DNA of 64,000 nt from Tetrahymena elliotti 4EA (lineage: Eukaryota; Ciliophora; Oligohymenophorea; Hymenostomatida; Tetrahymenidae), in assembly GCA_000231825.2 (NCBI GenBank), contig JH720294.1:1005525-1069524 (forward strand). The letters run 5' to 3'. Below are positions 42,269 through 55,600 of the stretch, one piece after another. The notes under the pieces were generated by a model. The model searched no databases and was not told the origin of the DNA. It worked only from the letters and a program-made list of their open reading frames with translations. Within the stretch, counting starts at the first letter, position 1. The number at the start of each line of letters is the position of its first letter. A program made the translations under genes and the position numbers.

Positions 42269-44456
42269 ATGTCTAATAATTAAACTGCGTCGCAGTAGTC
42301 ATCAAACTAAAACTCTCCAGGTTCTTCTCAGAATCTGAAGAAAAATTATAACTCAAATGCATCTTAAGGCAGTGGGTACATTTAAGGTAACGGCAATGGG
42401 TTGATAGGCACTTAAGGTTCTTCATCAGTGCAGCAATAATCGGTTAATTATTAAAACAATAATAACTCTTAGTTTAATTAAAACTTTTAATTAGTTCCTC
42501 ACCCTAATTCATTTGCAGCACAAATGGCTAGAGAAAAAAACAACTATCAATTCAACAACAGTCTATTAAACAAATCCGGTTAGGGCTAAGTGAATCAATT
42601 TGGCTATAATATTCATAATAATTTGCTCTAAACTAATGAATAGTTTAACTACCTATAACATCAGCAACAATTAAGTTAAGCTTCTTAGAATACTTTACAT
42701 CATTAATAACAACAACAGCATAATAATAAGCAATAATAATAATAATAATCAAAATAGTCATTCCATAATCAGCAGTCACATTAATCAGGCTCTAGTTCTG
42801 TATCATCTTCATCTTCTACATCCTCCTCTTCAAATGGTAATTAGTAGTAGTTTAGATATAAAACCCATAAGTGCAGACACTTTTTAAGTGGTAATTGCAC
42901 TATGGGAGAAAAATGCAATTTTGCTCATAGTGACAAGGAATTGAGAGATCCTTAAGATCCCTTGCCTGCTAATGTATTAGTAGGGTAGAAAATCCAAATT
43001 ACTAACTTTAAAACAATAAAGTGCCGCTATTATGATAATGGATATTGCAAAAATTCTGAAAAGTGTTCTTTCGCACATGGAAACTTAGAGCTTTTAACCC
43101 CTGGTGTAACATTAAATAATATTAATGCTTTTCCTTAATAGAACTAAATTTAGTTAAACGAAATGCAAAAAGAGTAAATGCGTAAAGAATCAATAGAATA
43201 ATAAAATAATTTAGAGTATATCAAGAATAACATTAGTGATGTTATCAATGACTTAAAGTACGCTTTTACTTCTAATCCTATAGTCATCTAAAAGCTTGAA
43301 GAAACATCCTACTTTTTGAGCCTTGATTAAATAGAAAATGCTCATCAGACTTTGCTTGGTATATTTGAAGATCCTTAGCGCACAATTTAGGATAAATAGC
43401 TTATTTTAAGTACAATTAAGAAATACAATAATTACTACAAAGGAATTATGGAATCAAAGTACAAGCAAGATTAGATGGGATATAACCAATCCAACTTCTT
43501 TTAGCATTATCCTTTTGAAGGTTTCTCTCTTGATACTCAAAATACCTACATGAATGGAAACTGTCAAAGTGATGATAATAGTCCTCCTTCTTCCAACAAG
43601 CTAATTGAGCAAAACAATTAGTAAACTTAGCCATAGCATGATAATCTTTAAAAATCCAAAGAAAATTATCTTTCGCTCCATGTCAATCATAAGAGTAATT
43701 CATCAACAGGAACAAGTAACAGCAATTAGAATGGTAGTAGCAATTTAGGAGGCTAAAACAGCTATAATAGCGTTAACAACATCTCCTCATTTAATCAGTA
43801 CCAAAATGGAAGCAGTACTAGCTCTAACTGTAGCAGCAACGATAACAGTGATTGCGGGAGAAAAGAAAAATCATCTTCTTCACCAATTATGAATAATTTG
43901 GGTTCAATCAATCAGCAAGTCTTTTCCAATAACTTCTTATATCAAGATTATGATTAAAAGATATTCAATGAAGATTAAATTCAAGATTAGCAAGATTATC
44001 AATCTTTCAATGAAATTAATTAAATTTTCAAAAGCTTTAACATTGATCCAAACAACTAAAAACACAAAAGCGAAAGCTCTTCTGAATTGAGAGATTCTAA
44101 AATCCTTGAAAAAAGAAAACAAATACAAGAAATATTCTCCGAAGAGAATCAAAGTGATATCAACTTTAACAACGAATGTGTAAATAAATATTTTTCATTC
44201 TTGATTAACTTTTAAAATCTTTTCATTTATTTATTTATCTATTCTAAAACCCCCCCAGATATTCAATATTCAATATTAAAAAAAACAATTAATTTGTTGT
44301 CCTAGAATGCAATCAAAAAATTCTTATACAATATTAGAATTTTTATATCATTACTAAATACTACTACTAAGACTCATTGTAAGAATACATATTAAGTAGT
44401 GTTAATTAATCAAAAAAAATTTTTGGGTTAGAATTTAATTAATTATTTTATTTTGA
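42269..44456 (+). CDS. CCCH zinc-finger protein, about 640-700 aa, 3' end uncertain
   Basis: The frame is open from 42269 (an in-frame ATG also lies at 42254). Residues 1-195 are Asn, Gln and Ser rich and low in complexity. Two CCCH fingers follow, each C-x7-C-x5-C-x3-H: the first starts at Cys202 (CRHFLSGNC..CNFAH), the second at Cys252 (CRYYDNGYC..CSFAH). The rest is Gln, Asn and Ser rich with a Leu-rich stretch. Tandem CCCH fingers usually bind RNA and steer mRNA decay or translation; that role is inferred. Coding is convincing to 44179. There a GTAAAT donor and a CCCCCCCAG acceptor suggest an intron (44180-44258) and a stop at 44454-44456; without splicing the frame runs to 44683. Confidence 0.85.
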
Positions 44457-44780
44457 AGGATTTTATTTAATTAAAATATTTATTAAAATAAAGATTGACA
44501 TAAGCAACACACATTGAGAGAAATAATAATAATAATTAATTTATAAAAATTAAAATAACAAATTATATAAAATTGCTCAACAGAAAACACTCTTTCCTTT
44601 GGATGAGTTAACCATTTCTTAGAGATCCCTATATAAAATATTAAGATAAATTTAGTTAAATAAGTTAGGATAATTTGACATGAAAAAAAAAAAATTATAT
44701 TAAGAATAAAATGAAAATAAAAATTTATATTGACCATAATTATTGCTAAAGATTAGTGATTCTTTAATCCTTTTCCCTAT

Positions 44781-45267
44781 TCATATATTATAAAATAAAT
44801 AAATAAATAGCTCATAGAGAAATAGTTACATAATTTATTGCTTTTAGTATTCAATAAGACTGTTTTGTCTGTCAATCATTTCAAATTAGGCTTTGACAAT
44901 CTCAGATTCATTTTACATGTTAACTCCCTGCTTTAAATGATTTTCAACGACTACAACACGTGAGCTGGTAGCACTGTGCTTATTTTCAAAGATAGGTCTG
45001 GCAGCTCTTTTTACTACTTCATCTTACTCAATATTTTGACTCTTGAGCTCTATACCATAAAAATAAAAATTAGTTTAGTTAGTTGGATAAATTTAGCGAA
45101 TGTATGTATCTGTGGATAGGGAGAGAAGAAATATATCTGATATCATATGTGAATTAAAATAATTTACAAAGTAATTAGATCTGATTTTACAACTCTGATA
45201 TTTTCTAGTCTTGTTCTACTTTCTATTAATTACTAGCAGCATAATCGTTTGTTGCCTTTGTATACAT
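44781..45267 (-). CDS. Small coiled-coil protein, 122 aa, two exons
   Basis: Exons complement(44781..45049, 45168..45267) give 123 codons. The 118-bp intron is GTAAAT..TATAG and the join restores the frame. The product starts MYTKATNDYAASNQQKVEQD and is rich in Gln, Glu and Lys with heptad spacing. A middle segment, RAARPIFENKHSATSSRVVV, is less repetitive. No domain, signal peptide or membrane span recognised. Its 3' end faces that of the zinc-finger gene, with at most about 325 bp between them. Confidence 0.7.
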
Positions 45268-45695
45268 ATCGCTTTATAATTATATAAATTAGTTAAATAA
45301 ATAGTTATCAATCAGTTAGAATATATATTATATATAAAAACACATATTTATATCATCATCATTATAAAACCAAATTTTTACTTTAAAGTTACGTTTTATT
45401 ATTGTAAGTTCTTAATAATCATTTCTTTCTATTCAATCTTTTTATAATTTAAATTACTTATTTTCTATCGTTAAAAATTAATTTTTCTTCAAAATTTCAT
45501 TGAAACTCTAAATTATATTTGTTGATTATCTAATTTATCAAATAATTTTTACTTCTTGCTACAAAACTAATTTCTATGAATCTAAGCTCTCTTATAATGT
45601 TAGGTATTGAGAGCGTAAGTTATCATACTATATGCTTAAATAGTTTAATTTAACTTCTGATTCTTCTACCTTTTGATAAATATTGAGGAATTAAA

Positions 45696-46592
45696 TATAA
45701 ATAGGTAAATTATAAACAATTGAATACTGATTTTTAGTACTTAGAACACTTCTATTTCCAGTATTCAATTTCATTGTTTTTTCCACTTAATATTGATTCA
45801 AAGTTATTTTCATCGATTTGTGTTACAAAGCTGTTAAAATACATACAATTTTCCAATCAATCTACTTTGGTATTTAATCTAATTTACTAAGGTTATTGGT
45901 TATTGTTGCTTGCATAGGGAGAAAGTCCATTATTTTACACTGTGCTTGCTTTTAAGGGAGACTTATTAAGTTATTAATCGTACTTTTATAATAAATGATA
46001 AAATTGAATACTCTCTAAAAAACTTTTAATTAAAATTTACTTGATGTAAACTATTTTTTTGCTTCCATTAATCTACCTCAAATTATGTTTACTAAGTGCT
46101 AAATATATTGAGTTTAAATTCAACAAATTCATATAAAGTTGTTTGAATACAATTTATTACATGCCATTTTGATTTTAATTATACTAAGTTGAGGTAAAGA
46201 TAGGAGCAGTACCGTTTATAGCTTGGTTTTCGTTTATTTGCTTAACGGGATCACTTTATGTGTTGTATGTGGAATATTCTGAAACTGTATATGCTTTAGG
46301 CTATTAAAATTAAGAGTTAGTTACATAATTGTAGCTCTAAACTCCAAATATTTCAGGCTTTTAGGATGGTTAAGCTACTTAATACAAGGTGTTAGATTAG
46401 ATTTAGCTATTATATTACTAGTTTTATTCTGCATAACTCTATGTATTCCCATTTACTTAATCAGGCTTTATCAATGATTAAAAGGGATTGACAGAAAATT
46501 ACAAATTACTATAGTTGGGACCTAGTTATAATTTTATTAATATAGTAAATCCTTTTTTAGATTCATTGTATAATCATACCTAAAGCTTATGA
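45696..46592 (+). CDS. Possible membrane-protein gene or fragment, structure unresolved
   Basis: Two protein-like blocks. The first (about 45700-45870) reads YLEHFYFQYSISLFFPLNID and keeps an open frame past 45990. The second (46194-46592, 133 codons to TGA) begins VKIGAVPFIAWFSFICLTGS and continues with a Gln-rich stretch. A GTATTT donor at about 45871 and the GAG acceptor before 46194 would join them in phase 0. No start codon was found. The first block resembles in style the multi-pass tail of the giant gene. It may be a decayed relative. Function unknown. Confidence 0.35.
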
Positions 46593-48038
46593 GTCTTAAA
46601 TCATTTTTTTCTTTTTGTTGATTTTATCTGCTTAATAAATCTAATTACTTTATTTTGAATAATAAATAAATTATATTTTGTTATTTTGCAAACTTTTAGT
46701 TCTATCTATATATCTTTTGATATTAAAAAATGAGTTATTAAAAATTTATTTATTTATTCCACCTGCCTACTAAATGTTAACACATGCATTTCATTAAAAC
46801 TTATCACAATATTCAGTGCTTAAATACTTAGAATAACATTCAAAGAAAAGTTGCTTTAAGAAGATTAATTTTTGATAACCTCTTAATTTTACTTATATTT
46901 GTTGCTTACAAATCTCCTACAGAAATTTCTTAAATTTTTTTTAGCTTTAATACTATCAAATCTAACAACTTTCAAAATAATAAATACATTATTTTTTATA
47001 TTATGCAATTTTAAATGTTTATCTTGAATAATTAAAATAAGAACTTAACATTTGGTCCTTTAAGTTTTTGTTTTTCACCTTAAAGGAAACAATGTGGGTG
47101 GATAAAGCAGGAAATTTAATTAATATATTTTAGTATTCAAATAGATAGATATTAAACGGCTTTTTATGAATCTTAAAAATGTTTAAATTTGATTGCATTA
47201 ACAATATTCTATCACAAAAAAAGACTTTTAAAGTCACAAATCCCAATCAAATTGAAAATAATTAATAAATATTTTATTATCATTTTTAATTTTAATTTGT
47301 AATTTATTTTTTATCCACAATTTTAGTAAGAGATATTAAAAATGTAGAATGATAAACTAAAGAGTAAGTACTAGTTTTCAAGAAAGTTGAGTTTTAATTA
47401 TTTTTAAAATTTATTTTGTATTAATTTAGTTTAATAACAATAAAAATAATTAGAAATTAATTTTTTTACCAAATTTATGAAGTGTGAAACTAAATTGCTA
47501 ACTAAAAAAAAACCAATTAAACTCTTTTAAATTGAAAATAATATTCCTACATAAAGGACCCACTCAAATATAAACACATATATTAAACATTAGCAAACAA
47601 AATCCTTTTGCTCAAATTTTAGTCAAATTTTAGGCATCCATAATTACTAATTAATTAAAATTGAATAATAAAAGTCTTAAATTCTTAATCTAAAGTAATA
47701 TCCTCCTAATTGTTCTTTTGGCCTAACTTTCTAGAGTAAAAAATACTTTTTTACTTAATAATATTGATTTAATAATTAGAGTAAAGCCATACGTTTTTTA
47801 GTTCAAAAATATGAAATTGAGGTAAAAAAATATTTAAAAATTTATTAAGGTCATTTTTCTATTAAAAATAGTAAAAATAGATTCAAATTTTGTTAAAAAA
47901 TAAATGAAATTCCTTATCTAGAAGATTGGAGTATTTAGATCTTCTTTTAGAACTTAAGCTTGGCTTTTTATTTTTGAGGATCTATGATACTGCTAATGAA
48001 ATTGGATTACTACATAAGCTTAATCTATTATTAGATTC
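46593..48038. other. Gene-free AT-rich intergenic region
   Basis: Nothing with protein-like composition was seen. A 76-codon plus-strand standard-code ORF at 47926-48153 is the antisense of the membrane-protein pseudogene tail. Confidence 0.45.
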
Positions 48039-49535
48039 TCAAAGGCTTTCTTATTTTTTAAAAAGTGTTTTTAAGTTTGAATACATTTGTGAAACTTTTT
48101 TCCAATTTTTAAAAGGAAGACGAGAATTTCTATTGTCTATTTCTACCCATTAGAAGAATGGTGGTAACTTTTTTTTTTAAATAGTACAGAAAATTTTATA
48201 GCTTATTTCTGTCTTTTTCTTACTTAGGAACTGGCTTAATTAAAATTAGCTTTAGCATCTTCAAGATAAATGTTGAATTAATAACTCCAATAGCTATGGT
48301 AACAAGATAGGATATTATTATTTGAAAGATTTCCTATAAAAATACAATAAATTGTTGTTAAGACTGTTGATGAAGATTACTATTCAAGATCATTAAATTT
48401 CTATAAGATAAATGGCTTCAATTTTTTCTAAAGCCTAAGATAGAAAGACACAACTCCTAGTAAAACCATGCCTTTAAAAAGAATCTAAAAATTAAAGATA
48501 TTTATTACAATAATTCCTGTAGAACGAATCCATATTCTAGCTAAATCCCAATAATACTTATCTTCTCTATATTCCTAATTATTTATTAATTTATTTTATC
48601 ATTAAAATTTGAAAATTAGTACATTTAATTATAATTGCAAAAAAAATTTACTTAAAAGATAATCATATCTGAAAAGTATTTTTATTGTTTACATTTGAGG
48701 ATAATACTGCTTTATCCTAATGAATAAAAATAGAGGAATCTAAATACCCCATATCATTCCAAGAGGGATAATAAATATCAAAATGTATTTGATATGTTAA
48801 TTATCTAAACAGGTATAATTTAAATCAGAGGTTATATAATTTTAAGATCCTATTTGCTAGCATGATAGTGACTAACTAATTACTTTAATAACTGATGGCT
48901 AGAAAAATATATATACTATTATGAGATTAGTGTAAAAATTTTATCTTTGAGAATGAGCAACATTTCTTTGATCAAATATTTAGCTAAAAAGAACAGTAAA
49001 AATAAATAATGATATTGGTTTTTAATTGATCCATAACAAACGTATTATGTAATTTGGGAGTTTTAAGTTTTTTTAAAATAGCAAGCAATCAATAGAATAT
49101 ATTGTCAATTAAGAAGTATCTCCACCAGTTAAGTTAAAAAATGTAAAGTAAGTATGCAATTCTATATTTAAATTATTTACAATCATCAAAAATTAAAAGT
49201 AATTCAGTAAAATCTTTATCAAAGAGGCTTGAGAAGTTTAAGTTCTTTAAATATTAGGAGAAATAAACCTTAATTTAGAAAGGTATTTTGCCAAAATATA
49301 TTTTCTTATAAAACTATTTCGTTATGAATTTTGCTGTAAATTTGAAAAAATATAAATCCTAAAATAAGTAAAATTAGAACTATATTTATTGGAGAAAGAA
49401 ATTTATCGCAATTATAACAATATTAGTTAGATTTTGAGTATGAAGAACCTCATATTTTCCCATCGACATCACATTCTTAGCAAATTGATTCAACATGACC
49501 TTCGATGCATCCATTTTTCGATAAGGGATATTAAA
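48039..49535 (-). pseudogene. 5'-truncated copy of the giant membrane-protein C-terminus
   Basis: Aligns with the last two exons of the gene at 52621-62922, from the Cys-rich motif (NGCIEGHVES..CQECD) through the membrane spans to KNWKKVS near the end, keeping the intron at the matching place (GTAAAT donor). It is broken by a TGA where the intact gene has Trp in the segment after CQECD, a one-base deletion in NEIVL(I)RKY, and a further shift in an A-run before the C-terminal tail. No upstream exons remain. Confidence 0.85.
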
Positions 49536-50258
49536 ATGAATAAATAGTTTAATTACATATATGAAGTAAGTTCATGAATAAGCTTTTTATTATAAAAAAT
49601 AGAAAAAGCAAAATAAAATATTTTTTAAAGCTCATTTATTAAGGATTAAGAAATGACAAATATTAAAAACAGCATTTAGTTAATAACGGAAATTTAAATA
49701 GTTAGTTAGTTATATCTATTCATTTAAAAAAGAATAACCTAAAAAAAATAATCTTATTTAAATTCAACTAGAGAATGAAACAAAATCAAATTAATGCCAA
49801 ATATTCAAACAGTCTATGCTAATATTGGAATATTTTATTTATTGAAAATGTATAAATGTATTATTTTTAGAATTTATTTTATTTTTAAACTTTCTTGGCA
49901 ATTAACTTTATGTTATCTTTTTAATTTTTCTAATTAATTATTGTTTTAAGATTGAATCAGTCAATAATTAAAGTGAAAAAGAAATTTATTCGAAATTTAT
50001 TTATTTTTTTGCAACAAAATAAATTCAAAAAACACTCTCATATTTAAAATAAGAGAGAATGTAACACCCACCATTAATTGTTACCCCGAATTAACCTTAT
50101 CTTTTGCATAGCGTTTCATTTCAATTATTTTCTAAATAAATAAAATTTAATACCCTCCTTATTCTTTTCTATTCATATTACTTTAAATAGCAAAATATAT
50201 TAAAAATTATCAATAACAATTTGCGTAAAATAAAAATATTTTTTAAATGTTAAAAAAA

Positions 50259-51869
50259 TCATAAAAGTACAAATTCGACTAATCTTTTTGCTTTGAAGTA
50301 ATAATTTTTTTATTTTTATGTTGCATAAATTTTTAAAGTTCTAAGGTTCTTACAATTTGATAATGATTTTGCCATTTAAAAGCAACTTTTATCTGTTAGT
50401 TTTGAAGAAAAAATATTTAAGTCTATATGATTCAAAAATAAGTGATCTTCTATTGATTATCCTATTTATAGAATTCCTTCATCACTTACTTTATTAGATA
50501 CAACAAAAATTTATAAACATTCTAATTTTTGTATTTATTTTATGGTATCGCTCAAGTGTTTTAATGACTAATCATCTACTTCTATAAAATCAAAATTAAA
50601 AGAGAGTTAAATTATATGTTTTAGCTTCTCTAGAGCCTAAGAAATTAAGCATATTCCTTCTTTTTAAATTCTTGTGTGTGATAAATTTAAATCTAATATT
50701 TTCAATAAAGAAGATTTCTCAATAGCATTTGCTAAGCTTTATGCAGTAGCATTAGATAAAGAAGAACTATTTATTTTCAAAGAGAATTTTTCTAACATCT
50801 ATAAATTATTCATAACTTCAAATTAATTAGCCCAAGAATCTCCCATCCAGTTTTAGCTGAGATTCAAATTGATAGTTTTAAGTTTCTATAGTGAATTTAG
50901 ACCCATTTAAATTAAGGAAGCTGATGAATCACTTAGTACACAACTTTATAATTTTAAGGTAATATCAACTAGATTTTTCATTTAAGACAAAGAACTACCA
51001 AAATTTTATGCTACTTATTCAGATATTACTAATGAAGATAAATCAATTTTAATTTATATGATGTTAACTAATGAAGATAAGCTTTCAGCAAATTTTAAAA
51101 ATCCATCTTAAAGTTATTATTTAACTTTTTAGTGAATATCTAAACTTAAATGAGTCAAATTTGGCATTTATTCTAACATTTATCCTAAGATGTACATTCC
51201 TCTATCAGATCGATACTAGCAATCTACATTTAGACTCAAATGATTGAGTTATTTCAGTTAAACTAAAGCTTCTTTCAAATCAATTAAAGATTCATCTAAA
51301 ATTTTATTATCATTTAAATTAAGTTCTAGAAAATTAATATTTTCCAATTTGGACAAACCATTCGTTATTGCTTTTATACCTTGTAAATTAATTTAATTAT
51401 CGCCAAAATTCAAAGAAAGATATGTTAAATTATTTAAATTTTCAACAGATGACATAATAGCAATAATTCCTTCATCATTAATGTTATTATAATTCATACC
51501 TAATTTAACTTTTTGAAGATTTTTTGTTTATTTTAACAATTTAGAGACTAAAAATGAAGGTGAATAAGTTATATTATTCTATATTTAGTTTTAAAGTTTT
51601 CCATTAAATAATTTAAGCGTTTTTTATTGCTCATTAATATATAAGGATAATTCTATTAATTCTTGAAAATTTAAAATATAATTGATAATCTATTCATGCT
51701 TTGTTTAGGTTAAATTTAGATAACTTAAATCTATTTCTAAATTTGTAATACCTATCTATTTTTCATACTACTATTTAGCAAAATATTTCCAAATCTTAAT
51801 CTTTTATTCTTAAATTGTTTTATTATAATTTAATATTTATTATTTAATTTGGTTGTTGTTTTCTTCCAT
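50259..51869 (-). CDS. Leucine-rich-repeat protein, 536 aa, intronless
   Basis: 537 codons without interruption, TGA stop. After a Gln/Lys-rich start (MEENNNQIKQQILNYNKTIQ) the protein is a long array of LRRs of the ribonuclease-inhibitor style, with units like L..L.LNFGDNQINLQGI and LDLNLSHTRIQKEGI, about 25-30 residues each and rather diverged. No signal peptide, membrane span or kinase. Unlike the LRR gene at 18-20 kb it has no introns, and its repeats have drifted, so the two are not recent duplicates. A protein-binding role is inferred. Confidence 0.87.
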
Positions 51870-52204
51870 TTTTTTTTTGAAAATTTTTGTTGTAAATAAA
51901 ATTAATGTTAATTAATCTTTTTAAATGTTTAATTCAATTTTTACAATCTAAATTGGTTAAAAATATAATTTTAGATCTAAAAAGAAAAAATAAATGATAT
52001 TATAGAAATTAGCCCAAATAGTAAAACATTTTAACACTTTAATTTACATTTCTAAACATTATTAACTCATTTAGAATTTAAGACTTATTTTAACTAATTT
52101 AATTTTTAATTATTTAAGATTTAGGATTGATTACAAATGAAATTTAGGTACTGATGCTATTTTATTATCACTATAAAGAATTTTTTAAAATATTATTATA
52201 AAAT

Positions 52205-52292
52205 TGAATACATTTATTAAATTTTTTTCCAATATTTAAATAAAATTAAGGTAAGAATGACTATTATCTATTTCTACCCAGGAGTATATTGT
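52205..52292 (-). pseudogene. Short relic of the giant gene's 3' end
   Basis: A segment reading tgggtagaaatagataatag.. and the nearby ttggaaaaaaatttaataaa.. matches the tail of the pseudogene at 48039-48160 and the tail of the intact gene near 52800-52870, with indels that break the frame. It sits just past the 3' end of the intact gene. A third copy of the same tail. Confidence 0.65.
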
Positions 52293-52620
52293 TGGTAATT
52301 TTTGTTGAATGTAAAAAACTAGTATATTTTTATAAAATAAGAATGATGGATGATATGAAAAAATTTTCATTAATTTTTTTCAAATTAAAATATTAAAAAA
52401 TTTTGTCTTCAAAACATAAAAATTTAGATATTTGATAAAAAAGAAATTGAAATTAAAACATTTTATTTTGTCTATTTATCTTTTTTTTTATTAAATTGAA
52501 TTAATTCATTTGAGTATCCTCAGTTTCAAAAATAATCTAAATGTTTATAAAATTTCATATTTCTCTTACACAAATTAATACAAAATGCAATTAGAAAATT
52601 TAAAGAAGAATTTAGATTTT

Positions 52621-55600
52621 TCAATTTGAAGTAAGTAATAATTTAAATTGACGTTGTTTCTACTTTTATGAATGTTCTTGATTTTTATATAATTTTGAAA
52701 GGGCTAAAGAAATTCCATAAAAAGAAATACTTAGTTTTCTTCTTGTTTTAAAACTATTTTCTTCTGAATTAAATTATTATTTTAAAGTTTAATAAATTTT
52801 TGAAACTTTTTTCCAATTTTTAAAAGGACGACTCGAATTACGATTGCCCATTTTAACCCATAAGAAAAAGATTGGTAGTCTTAATTTCAAATTGTATAAA
52901 ATCTATTGTAATTTATTTCTATCTTTTTTTTCTACCGGGATGGGCTTAATTAAAATGAGCTATATCATTTTTAAAACAAAAGCAGAATTTAACACTCCTA
53001 TAATTATAGTTACTATATAAGATATGATATGATTGCTTGAGAGGTTTCCAATAAATAGCAAATAAATAGTAAGTATAACTAAGAATGAAGAATTTTGTTC
53101 AAGTTTGTTAAATTTTTACAAAATAAATGGCTTCAATTATCTCTAAAGAATGAGATAGAAAAATATGACTCCAAATAATATCATTCCTTTAAAAAGTACC
53201 TAAAAGTTGAAAATATTTATAACAATAATTCCTGTAGAACGAATAAGTATTCTCGCTAAATCCCAGTAATATTTGTCATCTTCATATTCCTTTTTTAAAT
53301 AAATATTTTAAAATTAATTATTTCTTCAATATGTTAGGTTAGTTCAATGAATATTATTTATTTATTTTTAAAGAATAAAAGAGTATCAAAATTTTAAGAT
53401 TCTTTCTTAAAATTTCAACAAATATCTGAATATTTTTCAATCTTAAATAATCTCAATAAAATGAATAAATTGGAAGTGCTTCAAAATATTTTTCATCAAA
53501 TTTACCTGATAAAGATAGCCATATCTGAAAAGTATTTTTATTGTCTACATTTTACTTTTGTATGTCTTCATTCTAATAAGCAAAAAAACAGGGATGGCAA
53601 AAATCCAAATTACTCCCATAGGTAGAATATATTTAAGAATATAAGAGATGTGCTAACTATCTAAACATTTATAACTTAAATCGGAAGTAATATAATTTTA
53701 TGTACCTATTTACTAGCATGAAAGAGACTAGCTTATAACTTTAACCACTGAAGGCTAGAAAAAGATAAATATAATAATTAGATTTGTATACAATTCTTGT
53801 CTTTAAGAATGAGTAACATTCTTTTTAGCAGTAATTAAGCTAAATAATTCAAGTAAGACAAATAAAGCAAATGGCTAAAAGTTAATCCATAACAAGCGAA
53901 CTACATAATTTGGTAGGCTTAGTTACTATTTAAATAGTAAGCAATCAATAGAATAGATTGTTAATTCAGAGGTATCTCCACCAGCTAAATTAAAGAATGT
54001 AAAATAAGTAGGTAATTTTATGTTTAAACTATTCACAATCATCAAAAATTGACAATAATTTAATAGTATTTTAATTAACGAAGCTTGAGAGGTTTAAGTT
54101 CTCTAAATATTTGGTGAGATAAACTTTAATTTAGACAGATACTTAGCTGCTATATATTTTCTTATTAAAACTATTTCGTTATGAATTTTACTGTAAATTT
54201 GTAAAAATATGAAAATTAAAACGGATATCTAAAGAATAATATTAACTGGAGATAAAAATCTTGAACAATCTCTGCAATCTTGGTTAGATCTAGAGAATTA
54301 AGTACCCCAAATATTACCACTGACATCACACTCTGAACAAGTAGGTCCAACAAAACCTCTAATACATCCATTTTTAGACTAAGGATCTTCTGGCTAACAT
54401 ACTTCTGACTATTAACATTCAACTATTACATCTGATTAATTACCTTCCTTCCAGTAACCATTTTATACCTATATTTAAGAACCTTGACATGTTACAGAGC
54501 CTATTGGACATCTCTTACAATTTATTTGTGTTTCAGAGTATGGTTCAACTATACTATATGTTCCTATTAATAAATTAAAGTAAGTCTAACAATACTATTA
54601 GAAATGAATTATTTTTGAATTAAAATATTTTTTAATACTAATTTAAATAATTATCTTTGTGTTAATTAATATTTTAAAAATCAATTAATAATTTTTTTTA
54701 AAGAATTACCTTAGTCACAAGTTTAGCACAAAGTATAGTTTCCTGATAGCTAAAGAACTTCCCCAATTTAACATTTTCTGAAATTTATAGTTATAGGCAC
54801 ATTAAATTATACTTAAACTGCTTCTTGAGAATTGTTCAAAAATTATGGAAGAAGCTAAGCTGATTTAATATTTAAAATAGAGCTCTACTGAGGCAAATAA
54901 GAATAAGACAGATCAAATACAAAAGCAAATCTGGAGAAGGAGTAAACTTGCCTTAAATCACCTAATAAGCCAATAGCACTGCTTTCGGCTTATAGAATGT
55001 AAAGAGACATTTCTTATATAATATCTTTGCTTACTTAAGGATAAAGAGATAAGTTAACAAAAGCAACTTCTCTCATTTCTTCATCAATAAATCTCATTAA
55101 AATTGGAGTTTTTGATTTGTATCCACTCTACACATCATTTAGAACACCTTATGAGTCATTTGAATTATCAATATAATAATTTTTCATATCTAAAATTTTA
55201 GGGTATGAGCCAACATTCATACCATAAGAAATAGCAGTGTTTTTATAGAATTAATTGCTCTTTTTCAAAAAAGAAACACCACCTTCCATTAAAGCTAAAG
55301 GCTTAAGAATTGTGTATCTTATTGCTCCTCCTATAAATGCTTGATTACGAGTGAATTCATTATCCTAAATTTATAATATATCACTTTTTTTAAGTAAGAG
55401 GGCACCACCTGATCCTTGTATAGCTAAGTTCTTGGTAAAAGTATTTGAATTTAAGGAACTTATATTTGTATTTTCACAGTAGATTGCTCCTCCAGAGCCT
55501 AATACTACTGAATTCGAAATGAATTGATTGTAATCAAAATTGTTTATTTAGCTGTTTAATAAATAAACAACTCCACCATTTCCATTTTTAGATAGATTTT

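Noticed and set aside
43446..44152. Two minus-strand ORFs (62 and 71 codons)
   Set aside because: Antisense of the CCCH zinc-finger gene, whose plus-strand frame is continuous.
47926..48153. 75-aa plus-strand ORF
   Set aside because: Antisense of the truncated membrane-protein copy; similar sequence on the other strand is coding in the intact paralogue.
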